In this document: positions 11,401 through 21,987 of the stretch, piece after piece
Layout: each line of letters opens with the position of its first letter
Numbering within the stretch: position 1 is the stretch's first letter
Source of the DNA: Smallanthus sonchifolius
Taxonomy: Eukaryota; Streptophyta; Magnoliopsida; Asterales; Asteraceae
Assembly: GCA_023525975.1 (NCBI GenBank)
Contig: CM042040.1
Location: forward strand, 52,917,486 to 52,981,485
Direction: 5' to 3'
DNA: 64,000 nucleotides
Translations under genes and position numbers: made by a program
Notes under the pieces: generated by a model
Told to the model about the DNA's origin: nothing
Database searches by the model: none
What the model saw: only the letters and a program-made list of their open reading frames with translations

Positions 11401-13015
11401 ATACTTTTTCGAACAAAAGGAACTAAACATGAGGCAAAGAAGATGGTTAGAGCTACTGAAAGACTATGACTGTGAGATATTGTACCATCCAGGCAAGGCA
11501 AACGTAGTGGCTGACGCTTTAAGTAGAAAGGAAGAATCGGCACCTATCCGGATCAAAGCGTGTCAGTTAATTATAACGCCAGACTTAATGGGTGAAATAT
11601 CAAAGGCACAAGATGAAGCATTGTTAGAAAGAAATGTGAAACGGGAAAGAATAGTAGGACAACAAGGGAACTTAGATGCAAATGCATACGGAGTACGAAC
11701 TAGGTTTGGCCGGATGTGGATACCTAAGATTGGTGAGCTTAGAGCCAAAATGCTCGATGAGGCCCATAAGTCTCGCTATTCTATCCACCCCGGGACAAAC
11801 AAAATGTATCAAGACTTGAAGAAAGAATACTGGTGGCCTGGCATGAAGAATGATGTGACAGAATACGTGAGCAAGTGCCTAACGTGTTCTCTAGTTAAGG
11901 CCGAGCACCAGAAACCATGCGGTAAAATGCAACCTTTACCAATACCGGAATGGAAGTGGGAAGAGATCACAATGGACTTCATTACCAAGCTACCGCGAAC
12001 AGCTAAAGGCAATGATACCATTTGGGTGATCGTCGACCGCTTGACAAAGAGTGCTCACTTCTTGCCAATACGAGAAACTTCTTCTTCTGAAAAGCTAGCA
12101 AAAGTATTTATCAAGGAAATTGTGAGCAGACATGGTATGCCGCTGTCGATTGTGTCTGACAGGGATACTAGATTCACGTCAAGGTTTTGGAAGAAATTCA
12201 ATGAAGCAATGGGCACTAGATTGAACATCAGCACCGCTTACCACCCCCAAACCGATGGACAATCGGAAAGGACCATTCAGACCTTGGAGGACATGCTCCG
12301 GGCCTGTATCATTGACTTCGGTGGGAGTTGGGACAGCCATCTACCATTGGCAGAATTTTCATATAACAACAGCTATCACTCGACTATTGGCATGCCGCCA
12401 TTTGAAATGTTGTATGGGAGGAAATGTAGGACCCCGGTTTGTTGGGGGGAAATTGGACAGAAGGATTTTGCAAGTCTCGAAGTGGTCAAAGCTACTTCTG
12501 AGAAATTTGATCAAATCAAGGCTCGTATGAAAGCCGCAAAAGACAGACAGAAATCATACGCGGATAAGAGAAGGAGGGATTTAGAGTTTCAAGTAGGGGA
12601 CATGGTACTGTTGAAAGTATCACCGTGGAAAGGAATCATTCGGTTCAGAAAGCGTGGCAAACTAAGTCCAAGGTTTGTCGGACCTTTCAAGATTGTAGCA
12701 AGAGTGGGTCAAGTTGCTTACAGACTCGACCTACCCGTCGAGCTTAGTGGAATACACCCTACGTTCCACGTGTCGCACTTACGCAAGTGCCTAGCTGACG
12801 ACACAGCTCACATACCTTACGACGAGATCGAAGTGGATAACAGTCTAAATTATGTAGAGGAACCAATAGCCATTCTTGACCGAGCTGAGAAACGATTACG
12901 CAATAAGTCGATTCCTTTAGTCAAAATACAATGGAAACACAGAAAGGGGTCTGAGGCTACTTGGGAGAAAGAAGACGAGATGAAGGAACTGTATCCCCAG
13001 TTGTTTAACGTGTAA
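8447..13015 (+). CDS. Element A gag-pol polyprotein with one internal stop
   Basis: One frame of 1523 codons encodes the whole gag-pol. The start is Arg/Gly-rich, followed by the gag capsid region (about residues 115-290), two CCHC zinc knuckles (residues 349-362 and 368-381), the protease motif DSGA (residue 435, base 9749), RT with FIDD at 10751-10762, RNase H (YSDAS near 11198), the integrase HHCC zinc finger (about 11786-11888), the DDE catalytic triad (12034, 12158, 12266) and a C-terminal chromodomain (about 12830-13010). The only break is TAG at 10832-10834 in the RT, two codons before KLYAKF, where the sister element E has AAG. All catalytic motifs I checked are present. Translation from this copy should stop at residue 795, giving gag, protease and a truncated RT. 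Confidence 0.95.
10832..10834 (+). other. Nonsense codon in element A RT
   Basis: An amber codon in the same frame on both sides; one base differs from the aligned Lys codon in element E. It lies within the RT palm/thumb region rather than at a gag-pol junction, and no known readthrough context follows it, so it is read as an inactivating mutation. Confidence 0.9.
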
Positions 13016-13040
13016 CAGGTTTCGAGGACGAAACCTCATT

Positions 13041-13054
13041 AAGGAGGGTAGACT
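13041..13054 (+). promoter_or_regulatory. Polypurine tract of element A
   Basis: AAGGAGGGTAGACT directly precedes the right LTR; element E has the identical tract at 62541-62554. It primes plus-strand DNA synthesis. Confidence 0.85.
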
Positions 13055-15149
13055 TGTAACATCCCAAATAATGACAAGACAAATAGAAAAGGGAAATAAA
13101 GTGGGCTTGGCCAAAATTTCGGCCCATGGGCCGAAAAGAAAAGGGGGAAACCCCATTACAAAACAGCAGCTTCAACCCAAACCCCTCTCATTTCATCTTC
13201 CTGCGCAAGAATACTAGAGAGAGAGAGAGAGAGAGCGATCGGCTTGTGAAGAAAACCGCAAGGAGAAGACTCAAGGGCTCGGGAATCATCCGACTCCACC
13301 ATTTCAACGCATAGCAACAGAAATCGGGCCTGTTGAGGTAAGCATCGCCTCTGATTATGAGTCTTTGCATGTCTCGGGTTTAAATCAAATAAAGATACGA
13401 TTTTTGCATATGAAACTTGAAACAAATCACGTATTTGAACTCAAGAACGACAAAGGAAGGTGTTTAACGTAAAATGCTCAAGGTTTAATCGATTGGAAAT
13501 AAGTTGGCTGGAGCAAGGTTCTGGTCAGGGAAGATGCAGACCCATGACTCGAAACTATAGTTTCGATACATACAGACCCGTCGAAACTACTCTAGTTTCG
13601 ATAGTCATGTTTGACTCGAAACTATCTAGTTTCGATAGCAGCCAATGACTCGAAACTACCATAGTTTCGATAGGAACTCAGGACTCGAAACTACCTAGTT
13701 TCGAGTGTCACCTTGAACCTAAACTAAGATTTTTCATAAGTTAATGACTCGAAACTACCATAGTTTCGATAGGATCTCATGACTCGAAACTACCTAGTTT
13801 CGATAGAAGGATTATGACTCGAAACTACCTAGTTTCGAGTGTAAGACCATAGCTCGAAACTACCATAGTTTCGATGCGACCCACCTCCCGAAACTACTGA
13901 ATTCAAGAATAGAAATGTCTAGTGTCATTTAGGAGCCCTACCTTATATGTATGACTTTATTATACAGATTGTGGGTGACCTTAGTGACGTTTCGAAACCA
14001 GCTATTATACTTCAGGGACCCGCCTATCAGGTGAGTTCTATGTCCCCCTTTTTATGTTATGTGCAAATGTTTTCAAATGTTTTGGGGCTGAAGTGTATAC
14101 ATTAAATGAATAAATGTTATGAATGCCAATGTGATCATATGTGATACTTATATATATATGAATGTTAATATGATCATACGTAAAATAATGATGAACAAGA
14201 ATGAAACGAATGTATACAAAGAATGAATGAACGAACGACATAACGAAAAAGAAGAAAATCTTGCTTTATATTTTATATGTTGCTTGTTATGAATGCATGT
14301 AAATGTATGGACGCTTCGATGATAACGGCTACTTCGGTAGACGGACGACCTCGTGACTATTTTGCAATCGGGACAAACACGTTCCTTCATTAGCTAGGAC
14401 GTGTGAAAGGCACTAATGGACGGTCGAAGCAATTGCCTTATCAATGATAAGTAGAACGGTTGCATATATAATAGTTCACGAGGGAAACGGATGCCTTAGG
14501 GCAGACGGGCGAATATGACGGACTACGACGGTAGTACGGTTAAGACGGACGGCCGAAGGTTTGCCGGACGGTATAGCATAACAGATGGCCGAAGGTTTGC
14601 CGGATGTTGTGGAGGACGGACTACGACGGTAGGACGGGCGTATTGTCTTCGTGACTTACGCATAAATGAATGTTGGCTGATCACTCTTATGAGTATGACC
14701 AATAAATGTTAATGAAAGTAAAGGTGAATGCATATTTATGTGCTCACATACGAATGATAAAAGAAAGCAAAGGATATGTAAATGTGTATTTATATTTATA
14801 TATTTATACGTAAGTATTTATAAATGAATAATGTTCATACCTAAATGTTTTTAACTAGAACTCACCAGCGTTAGCTGACTTTTAGTATACATTTCAGGTA
14901 AAAAGAAGAAAGGTCGTGCATTGGAGTGAAGGCTATCCCGATCAAGGGCTGACATCCCATCCACTTTAATTTTTGTTAAAGCAATGTGTTATGTTTAAAT
15001 GATTAAGACTTCCGCTGTTATGGCTATGTAATCGAATGATGTAAGCTCACGCTACGTTTAGAAAGTATTCAATGTAATTATTCAGTATCTATGGCTATGT
15101 TTATGAGTAAATCCAACGAGTGAGGTCACCCGGTAAAAGGGGCCTTACA
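13055..15149 (+). repeat. Element A right LTR (2095 bp)
   Basis: Same length as the left copy with about three substitutions seen. The palindrome array lies at 13549-13874 and the candidate intron at 14031-14897. Followed by the ATAAC duplication at 15150-15154. Confidence 0.95.
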
Positions 15150-15154
15150 ATAAC

Positions 15155-16218
15155 TAACTAACTACCGGTACTTATGATAATTACAATAATACAATTAATA
15201 ACATTAAACTTAGGATAAGTCTTGATTAATATTTCCAACACCCCATACTGCTCAATCTGAGGCCGGGGGCGTATTAGCAAAATATATTTATTTATTGTCC
15301 ATAAATATAAAAATTGTACGTCCTTAATTATAGGTGATTCAGTTAGGTATTGATCCATATACAAAGTAGCATCCCTTGTAATTGTAATCATGAATTACAA
15401 AAGCTTTTAAAACCAACTTCAGTTCGATGCCAAACATAAACCAAGTGTTCAAGTCCAACTTTTAACCAGATCATCATCAAGGCAACATGCCACTTTGCCA
15501 TTTTGAAAAATTGAAGGCAGTGAGTTTGGAGTCAACTCAGTAAGAAAAATGACATACAACTTGTTTGATGAGGACAGAGAAGCAGAGGATTGATGATAAC
15601 AAAGCCAAATACAGTTGGGTACTCTGCATTATAAAAAAAGTGTAACCTTTATTCATGTCAAGACAGAAGTATAAGGTGTCCATTAGAAATAAGAAATGAA
15701 TCGGCGAAGCTATTAATAGTCATATGTCTGACCTCTTGAATGGGCCCCATTGCATTTCCATGCTTCTAAAGCTGAGTTTTCATTCATCTGGAAACTAAGA
15801 GATAAACAAAGACTCAGATATTAATATAAATAAATAAATAATATCAAGAACTGTCTCCTGCCTGTTTATTTATAACAAAGCCAAAAGTTCTATTTTGCTG
15901 CTAAGTACTTGCACTAGTAAATGCTGATGACTTTAACTTTGCATCACTGGAGCTAATCACTTTTATGGCAGTGAGAAAGAGGCCACTCTATGTCATAAAA
16001 ACATTTGCTTAGCGCCTTTTAATCTGATAGTTACATTGAACCCCATCTAAGAAAATTAGAGAATGATGATACGCGTTAATGCAAATTAGGCTAGTTCATA
16101 ACTATTACCTTAATTTGATCCAAAATCAGAAAAGTGGTGAGTTGGAAACCAAAGTTCTAGCCTTTTTATAATTTCAGTAAACTTTGTTTTCAAAAACATT
16201 CTTAATTCTTTTTCAGTA
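15155..16218. other. Right flank of element A, upstream of the SOFL gene
   Basis: No gene recognised. It contains a segment (15529-15618) related to 2189-2281, and the distal upstream region of the SOFL gene. AT-rich with several short frames only. Confidence 0.5.
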
Positions 16219-16326
16219 TGGTGGTAAATGGTGTATTACTTTCTCAACTGGTGAGGTTTGAATCCTGTAGTGTACACAACTGGTGGGTTTATTTAATAGG
16301 AGTACATTAGGTGCCGTTAAAAAAAA
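16219..16326 (+). repeat. Candidate short SINE
   Basis: A box-A-like start (ATGGTGGTAAATGG), a near-consensus box B (GGTTTGAATCC at 16255-16265) and a terminal A run (16319-16326) in the correct order and spacing for a tRNA-derived SINE, about 110 bp long. No clear flanking duplication, so it may be truncated or old. Confidence 0.4.
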
Positions 16327-16837
16327 TGAGTAGTTAAATTTTTTTTGATATGGTTCATTAAAGGCTAAAATAGATAGTTATAAACAGCCATTTATCATGA
16401 TTAATAAAAATGGTTAAGAATAAAATGTGTGTCTGTAGTTAGCTTATTAGTTATTTCCATGTGCATAATTAATCCTAGACCCCACAAAAACCAAAGACAT
16501 AAGCCTACTTTATGTGCAAAGAGACAACAGATGGAAAAAGAGTGGAAGCAATTTTGGGCCAGGTAGAAAACGACAAATTACAGGTGGATAGCCAGTACAA
16601 ACTCACATGAAAAGGAAGCCCTGTTGATGATATTACAGAAAAAAATCAAAATAATGCAGGCATCCTCTTCATTTTTAGCCATTTATGATCATGTGACTTG
16701 GTGCTTTTTTCTCAAATGCACAGTGGGGTTCCTTCCCCACTTGCCACTCACCTCTAAATTTGAACAATTTATTATCATGCTTCTTTGTATATTTTCTGGT
16801 TATTTCACATTTAAAGACCAAAACTTTGTTTACTCAA

Positions 16838-17221
16838 ATGGAGTTCTCCAAATACCTTGATGAGTGTAGCAGCAGTGAATCAGGTTGGACCATGTACATT
16901 GTTTCTCCCATGCATGAAACCAGTCATCATCATCATCATCATCAAGGTCATGGTCATGTCTATGATGGGCATCATGGTGATTATTATAACATGCATCACA
17001 ATGGAGATAGTGATGATTCAATGGTCTCGGATGCATCATCTGCTCCTAGTCGTCAAGGAATCGTGCGTGGAAACTCCAAAAAGCGAAGTGGATTGCGCCG
17101 TGAATCCAAACATTCATTGAATCAAAAGCAGGTGGAGAAAAAGTTATGTGATAGAAGGCAAAGAGCTGTAAAAGAAGGACACAAGACAAGAATTGATGTT
17201 AAGGCAAAGAAGGCTAACTAG
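16838..17221 (+). CDS. SOB FIVE-LIKE (SOFL) family protein
   Basis: A single-exon frame of 127 residues carrying both signatures of the SOFL family: SOFL-A (ECSSSESGWTMYI, residues 9-21) and SOFL-B (DSDDSMVSDASSAP, residues 57-70). In Arabidopsis SOB5 and SOFL proteins affect cytokinin levels and responses; the biochemical activity is not established. Between the motifs lies a His-rich segment (residues 30-54) encoded partly by a CAT repeat at about 16921-16942. The C-terminal half (residues 78-126) is strongly basic, Lys/Arg-rich, consistent with nuclear targeting. I chose the ATG at 16838 because family members begin a few residues before SOFL-A; the frame is open for 26 more codons upstream (from 16760), but those look like 5' UTR. 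No break is seen. It is the only intact host gene in the window. Confidence 0.85.
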   Translation: MEFSKYLDECSSSESGWTMYIVSPMHETSHHHHHHQGHGHVYDGHHGDYYNMHHNGDSDDSMVSDASSAPSRQGIVRGNSKKRSGLRRESKHSLNQKQVEKKLCDRRQRAVKEGHKTRIDVKAKKAN

Positions 17222-17391
17222 TTTGTTTGAAGTTTGATTTGTTTGTGATTTTATCTGCTTTTTAAGAATTAAGGAACCTGATATCTATAAGGGTTTAATC
17301 CATGCACATACATTTGTTGTTTCAGTTACTTAATATTAATGATTTCATATGAACATATGCATTTGGCTACAAAGTGAAAAATGAACATATT
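17222..17391 (+). other. 3' flank of the SOFL gene
   Basis: AT-rich region that would hold the 3' UTR and polyadenylation site; no canonical AATAAA is obvious. It ends at a MITE target site. Confidence 0.4.
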
Positions 17392-17394
17392 TAA

Positions 17395-18021
17395 GGTTGC
17401 AGGGAGTGGTCATCGGGTTCACCATCGGGTTCAAGCGGGTACACCGCCGCATGCCAGGCGGGTAGTTGCAGCAGGTACATTTTCTTGGTTGGGAGGGTAT
17501 TGATACCCGATTAAAATTTGACTGTTGATCGGCTAATTTAAAAAAAAATATATATTTCTTTAAATATAATAAACCCCTATAAATACATAACCAATTATTC
17601 TACTCAATACACAAAAATATACATTCTTTCTAAATTTATCTCATACCATTTATGTATAAACCATTTTTTTGTACCCACCCCACCCAAAATTTGGATCGTA
17701 CGTTATACTTCCCGCCCGATTCATCGGATGAAGCACTCGAATTCGTCCTTTCGGAGTTGCACAATGTAGCTACAAATATTAAACTTCGATTTGATCTTGT
17801 GGAACATGTTGCGAGAAACACTCCGAATTTGGACGAGGACGAGGACGAAGACTAGATGAATTTTTGTTTTAATTAATTACCTTTTTATGGTGTTTTTATT
17901 TATTGTTATGTATTTTTAATTGATTGATTAAGTTTTTAGTTTTTAAATATCGTTATTAATTTGTTTTAATATAAAAAAACTAAAAAAATGAGGTGGGTTG
18001 GAGGGTACCACTCCCACCATG
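17395..18021 (+). mobile_element. Non-autonomous PIF/Harbinger-like element
   Basis: Ends carry an inverted repeat: GCAGGGAGTGGT on the left against GGTGGGAGTGGT read from the right (10 of 12). TAA lies outside each end (17392-17394, 18022-18024), the target size of this superfamily. Inside is a TATA-like TATAAATAC near 17580 and a 67-codon frame (17652-17855) ending in an acidic Asp/Glu run that may be the remnant of an element gene. There is no transposase. TAA is a common triplet, so confidence is moderate. A related half end recurs near 18107-18120. Confidence 0.5.
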
Positions 18022-18879
18022 TAAGGTAGTTTGGGAGGTTAGTTTGTCTAAATGAGGTGACATATTTTAATTGATGGAATTGAAATGTTAGTTTTGAATG
18101 AGAGAGTACCGCTCGCACCACATTTGAAATCAAAACAAATGATTCCTTGCCAAATGACTCATCACATGCAAATCCTAACGGATTTTTAATTTCTTTCTTT
18201 AATTCCCTAATGGATTTTTGAGCAAAAACCGACTAGTGTGGAAAAAATCGTACGGGATATAAAACGCTCGGGTTCCTTTGGCTAAAGAATCGCTCAAAAT
18301 CTCAAGCTCTTTCTTGAGATCAATGGTGCTCTTTTGATTTATCTAGTTTGAATGTTTAATTGATTGGTTGTTACTCTTGTTGGTGATCATTTTCTGTAAA
18401 CTATATTGGCTAATTGAGGTTAGCTTGTGATGGAAATAACATTTGTTGGCCTTTCAAAAAAAAATCCTCATGGATTTTAGCAGGAAAAGTCCACTCTAAT
18501 AATTAAATGAGGGAATTTGGAAGGATAATCTTTTAAGAAATGTGATAGATATTACATTTAACTTTTTTTTTCAAGGGTAAGATGACAACAATGCTTAATA
18601 GTCCCCACAAATGACTAGCCAACTTTGTCAGTTTTTGCCTGTTATTTTCCTTTATCATAACTTACAAATTACAATAGACAAAACCTTCAAAAACATTAAC
18701 CTGACAAAACCTTCAAAAACATTTGAAACAGTATCTTTGCATAAATTCAACCCAAAAGCCTCCAAACAAGGTAAAGTCTAATTCTTTTCGGAAAAAAAGG
18801 TAAATCCTATATTGATCGGTTCATATAATTAACTATATAATGAAAAACAATAATTTAAAATATAACTGTTAAGTTCACC
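18022..18879. other. Intergenic DNA with a possible LINE 3' tail
   Basis: No gene. Around 18200-18467 a unit ends in GGCCTTTC followed by nine A residues, with similar ATGGATTTT words before and after, as a 5'-truncated LINE or retrocopy insertion would leave. The rest is AT-rich sequence. Confidence 0.35.
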
Positions 18880-20888
18880 AATAATAGAGAAGACGTCATA
18901 ATCTCTGATCTGGATCGGGTTCTCGTTTAAGGTGTACGGTTAGGGCTGAGGGATGGGCCAAAGGAAAGAAAGAAAAGGAGAAGGAAGGGAGAAACGGGCT
19001 TGGGCCTATTGGAAACATGGGTGAAGGGTTTAAGACCCTTAAGGGCTGCCCTAGCAAGCCACCATCACCTTCATCACCCCATTTTCGTAGAGAGAGAAAG
19101 ATCTTCTAGAGAGATAAAGTCAAGAAAATCTTCAAATAGCTTGAAGATCTGCTTCAAGCGGTTGCTCCAGTGTTGGTGAGAAAGATTACACGTAGAAACG
19201 CCCGATTTGAGGTATGGATCGAACCTAAAACCTCCAATTTTCAGTTTAAATGGGTTTTGGAGTAAAACTAGGGTTTTCATCTCAAAGTAAGGATTTTTAC
19301 GTGTAAAAATGGGAATAAAGCCCAGGTCTATGAGTATGGAAGTTAAAACAAACGTTTTGTACGTAAAAAGTTACGAACTTGGGTGGAAAACGGGCATGTT
19401 TGGAGATGATGTTCATCAGGCGATATTGCAAGTGTCGCCACCTTCAAGTGGTGACACTTGACGTGATGAGGCTGGGGAGATGGAGTGGTGCCCATGAAGT
19501 CCAATGATTGGACACGTGTCATTCCCTTGCGACACTAGGTGTGTCGCCAAAGACATCTGGCGACACGATGGTGGCCGACATTTGAGTTCACGACACTAAG
19601 TCTATAACGCAAGTTCTGGCAATGCTATGAGTGTGCCAAGTAACACTATGCCTGGCGACACCGGTCAGTATCAGGTGACACTGTGCCTAGCGACACTGAC
19701 CATGTTCCTGCGGCATTGTTAGGCAACACTAGGGTTAATGATGAAATTCTGCGTATTGACTTATGTGCAAATCGGTTAAGAAGTTAGCACCAACTAAACG
19801 TCCGAATCAGCTTAATTTATGAACGAACAGTGAGTCAAGAATCCTTATTAACTTGTTTATAGGGTGATGTGCATACTTAATGAATGTTTACAAAAAGATG
19901 AATGAAATGAAATGTTTATGAATGAAGGGGTTTTGAAAGAAACAATGTTTGAAACAATAACGTTGACGAAATGAATGTTTACAAAGGAATGATGTAAAGG
20001 AAAATGAAAAGGGTTTTATAAACGAAGAATTCTTTACGAACAGATATGGGCGAAAGTTTTAAAGAAGTCATTACATGTCTAATATGTTAAACGGAGGAAT
20101 TGACGAACGAAATGGACGTAAATCCCCAGCCTTATGGCATGTGTTGCTATAATTATATCAGGGATAGTGCCTTTATGACCTATCAATGGTATAATGGTTG
20201 TACAACTGACAAGGAAATGGTAACGACGATTACTCGGGATTAACGTGACCCAGGAATGATGTAACTTGGGGCTTGCGGGTTCTATAAGTGATAAAAGTAA
20301 AGGTATGACCTTGGACCTATGAGTCTCCAGGGCGATGAATGATACTACCTTATTAACCTACGGGTCTTAAGGGCGATGTAATTAACTTATTGAGTTACGA
20401 GTCGTAAGCGCGAGGGACGAAGGTAAATGAAATGGACGAAAAGAATGATGATACATATTTAGACAAATAAGTGTATGACTTGACTAATGTTTTACTGATG
20501 TGTGTAAATGAGAAATGAATGTATACCCTATTTTCTTAATGAATGTTAAAACCCTAATAAATGATTGAACGAATGATAAACTATTTCCTTAAACGAATGA
20601 AATACTTGAACTCACCGGCGTTAGCTGAATTTTAGTATGCATGTCAAGTTAATGATAGATGATGGTTGATGGATGCTGCTTGAATACTCGAGGAGTTACC
20701 CGATGTTATGAGATTGGCGTCCTGTATGAACAATTTGAATAAATGATAATAAGTCAATGTTTTAATTAGTTGTGTTTTTATGACGATGTAATTACATTAA
20801 TTTCCGCTGCTTATGATATTTGAGGTTTAAGAACTGTTTGTGAATGAGTAAATCTAACACGTGAAGCCTCCGGGTTTCGGGCCATACA
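18880..20888 (+). repeat. Decayed chromovirus solo LTR
   Basis: Related to the LTRs of A and E in block order: the TTTTCGTAGAGAGAGA block near 19081, an inverted-repeat array (19429-19720), a long AATG-rich middle, then CACCGGCGTTAGCTGA near 20615 and an end similar to GAGTAAATCnAAC...CCATACA at 20888. No internal region follows, so it is a solo LTR or a very truncated element. The 5' edge is approximate, and no target duplication was resolved because a MITE abuts its 3' end. Confidence 0.6.
19429..19720 (+). repeat. GTGTCGCC/GGCGACAC palindrome cluster in the solo LTR
   Basis: The first unit (19429-19460) pairs CAAGTGTC with GACACTTG around a CCAC...GTGG inner stem. A second (19529-19547) pairs GCGACAC with GTGTCGC. 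Further GCGACAC and GTGTCG words follow to 19720. It is a different motif from A, B, D or E but in the corresponding part of the LTR. Confidence 0.75.
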
Positions 20889-20892
20889 ATTA

Positions 20893-21196
20893 GGCTAAGG
20901 GAAGTGATTCCACATTTCCACATCTCCACACCCCTCCACGTCAACGCCACATCATTTCCACACGGTATCCACACATGGGGGGCGTGGTGTTCCACTTTCC
21001 ACTCACATGGAAAATACACGTGTCTATACATCATTGGTCTTGACCCCACCTACTTGGCCCCACCTCCTTCACCTCATCCCTTTCCACGCCATGGAGATCT
21101 TCACGCAAGCATTCCACGATCGTGGACCACGCTCCACTCTACCACGATGGCCATGTCATCTCCACGATGGGTTTCATGGGGGTACTCCCCTTAGCC
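20893..21196 (+). mobile_element. Tourist-type (PIF/Harbinger) MITE
   Basis: A 304-bp element with terminal inverted repeats GGCTAAGGGAAGTG and, from the other end, GGCTAAGGGGAGTA (12 of 14), flanked by TTA at 20890-20892 and 21197-21199. It has no coding capacity. The interior is rich in CCAC/GTGG words and could fold. It sits one base after the solo LTR end. Confidence 0.75.
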
Positions 21197-21405
21197 TTAG
21201 CCGCCTATAAAGATACCCACTTTGACTTTGTCACACTCTCCATGACAAAAGTCAATGATTCATTCTATAATCATTAATAAGAAGTTTAACATTTACTTGG
21301 AAATAAACGTTGACTTGTCACTTCAACTTTGATTTTCACTTTTTAAAGTTGACTTTGACTTTTTGGTTGACTTTGAGTTTGACCAAGCAAGTAAACTTCT
21401 TCTCG

Positions 21406-21569
21406 TTTCAACAATGCTTTGATTATTTCAAATTATCTTCATCACCAAATAAACATGTAAGAACTTGATTTGGTAAGTATTAGTTTATTTCAACAATGCT
21501 TTGATTATTTCAAATTATATTCATCACCAAATAAACATGTAAGAACTTGATTTGGTAAGTATTAGCTTA
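21406..21569. repeat. 82-bp tandem duplication (two copies)
   Basis: The unit starting TTTCAACAATGCTTTG occurs at 21406 and again at 21488 with about two differences. Confidence 0.9.
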
Positions 21570-21982
21570 TAAAGACCCAACAATCTACCCCTAGACTAAT
21601 GCTTCCAAATCTGGTGTGAAGCATCAAGTCATGTGATCCATCTAATTCTCCTCTTGAGAACATAAGAGTTTAAAGGTAGAAACACATTAATCAAGAATCA
21701 ATCCACCTTAAAAATTATAAAAACTTGTTTAGGAGAACTCCCAAACATTTAATGGCTTGAGATAACCCATTATCGAAACCGAGAAATAAAGAAGCAACAC
21801 AAGTTTAAAATTCTCCCCCTATGCTCTTTATTTCAAATATCATCATGCATGCAAAAACTGGTCTGGCCAAGGAATTATTGGAGCTCAACCTTTCAGCCCA
21901 AAATCCATTCAAATTCACCATTCATATACAACAACCCAAACTCCATTACAAAATCAGATGTATTTTTCGAATATGAGATGCA

Positions 21983-21987
21983 CCCAA
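21983..21987. repeat. Copia target-site duplication, left copy
   Basis: CCCAA directly before the left LTR, repeated at 40078-40082 after the right LTR 18 kb away. This proves that the two LTRs belong to one insertion split by element B. Confidence 0.95.

Larger units (their letters stand above)
5997..15149 (+). mobile_element. Element A: complete Ty3/gypsy chromovirus, very young
   Basis: A full-length LTR retrotransposon of 9153 bp: LTR 5997-8091, initiator-Met primer site 8095-8106, gag-pol 8447-13015, polypurine tract 13041-13054, LTR 13055-15149, flanked by ATAAC. Domain order (gag with zinc knuckles, protease, RT, RNase H, integrase, C-terminal chromodomain) places it in the chromoviruses; the long LTRs and Arg/Gly-rich gag start suggest the Tekay/Del branch. 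The LTRs differ at only three positions that I can see (near 6096, 6541 and 7714). The single visible defect is the in-frame TAG at 10832-10834. Confidence 0.95.
21200..21987. other. Left flank of the copia element
   Basis: No gene. 21290-21390 is dense in TTGACTTTGAC words (TTGAC is the core of the WRKY W-box) and is followed by an 82-bp tandem duplication. A CTCCCCCTAT tract near 21817 resembles a polypurine tract of another retroelement read on the minus strand. Confidence 0.5.

Noticed and set aside
16624..16860. 78-codon frame upstream of and overlapping the SOFL start
   Set aside because: It is hydrophobic, unrecognised and in a different frame; probably 5' flanking sequence.
16830..17039. 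Minus-strand frame opposite the SOFL gene, rich in His and Asp
   Set aside because: It is the shadow of the CAT repeat and SOFL coding strand, with no independent support.
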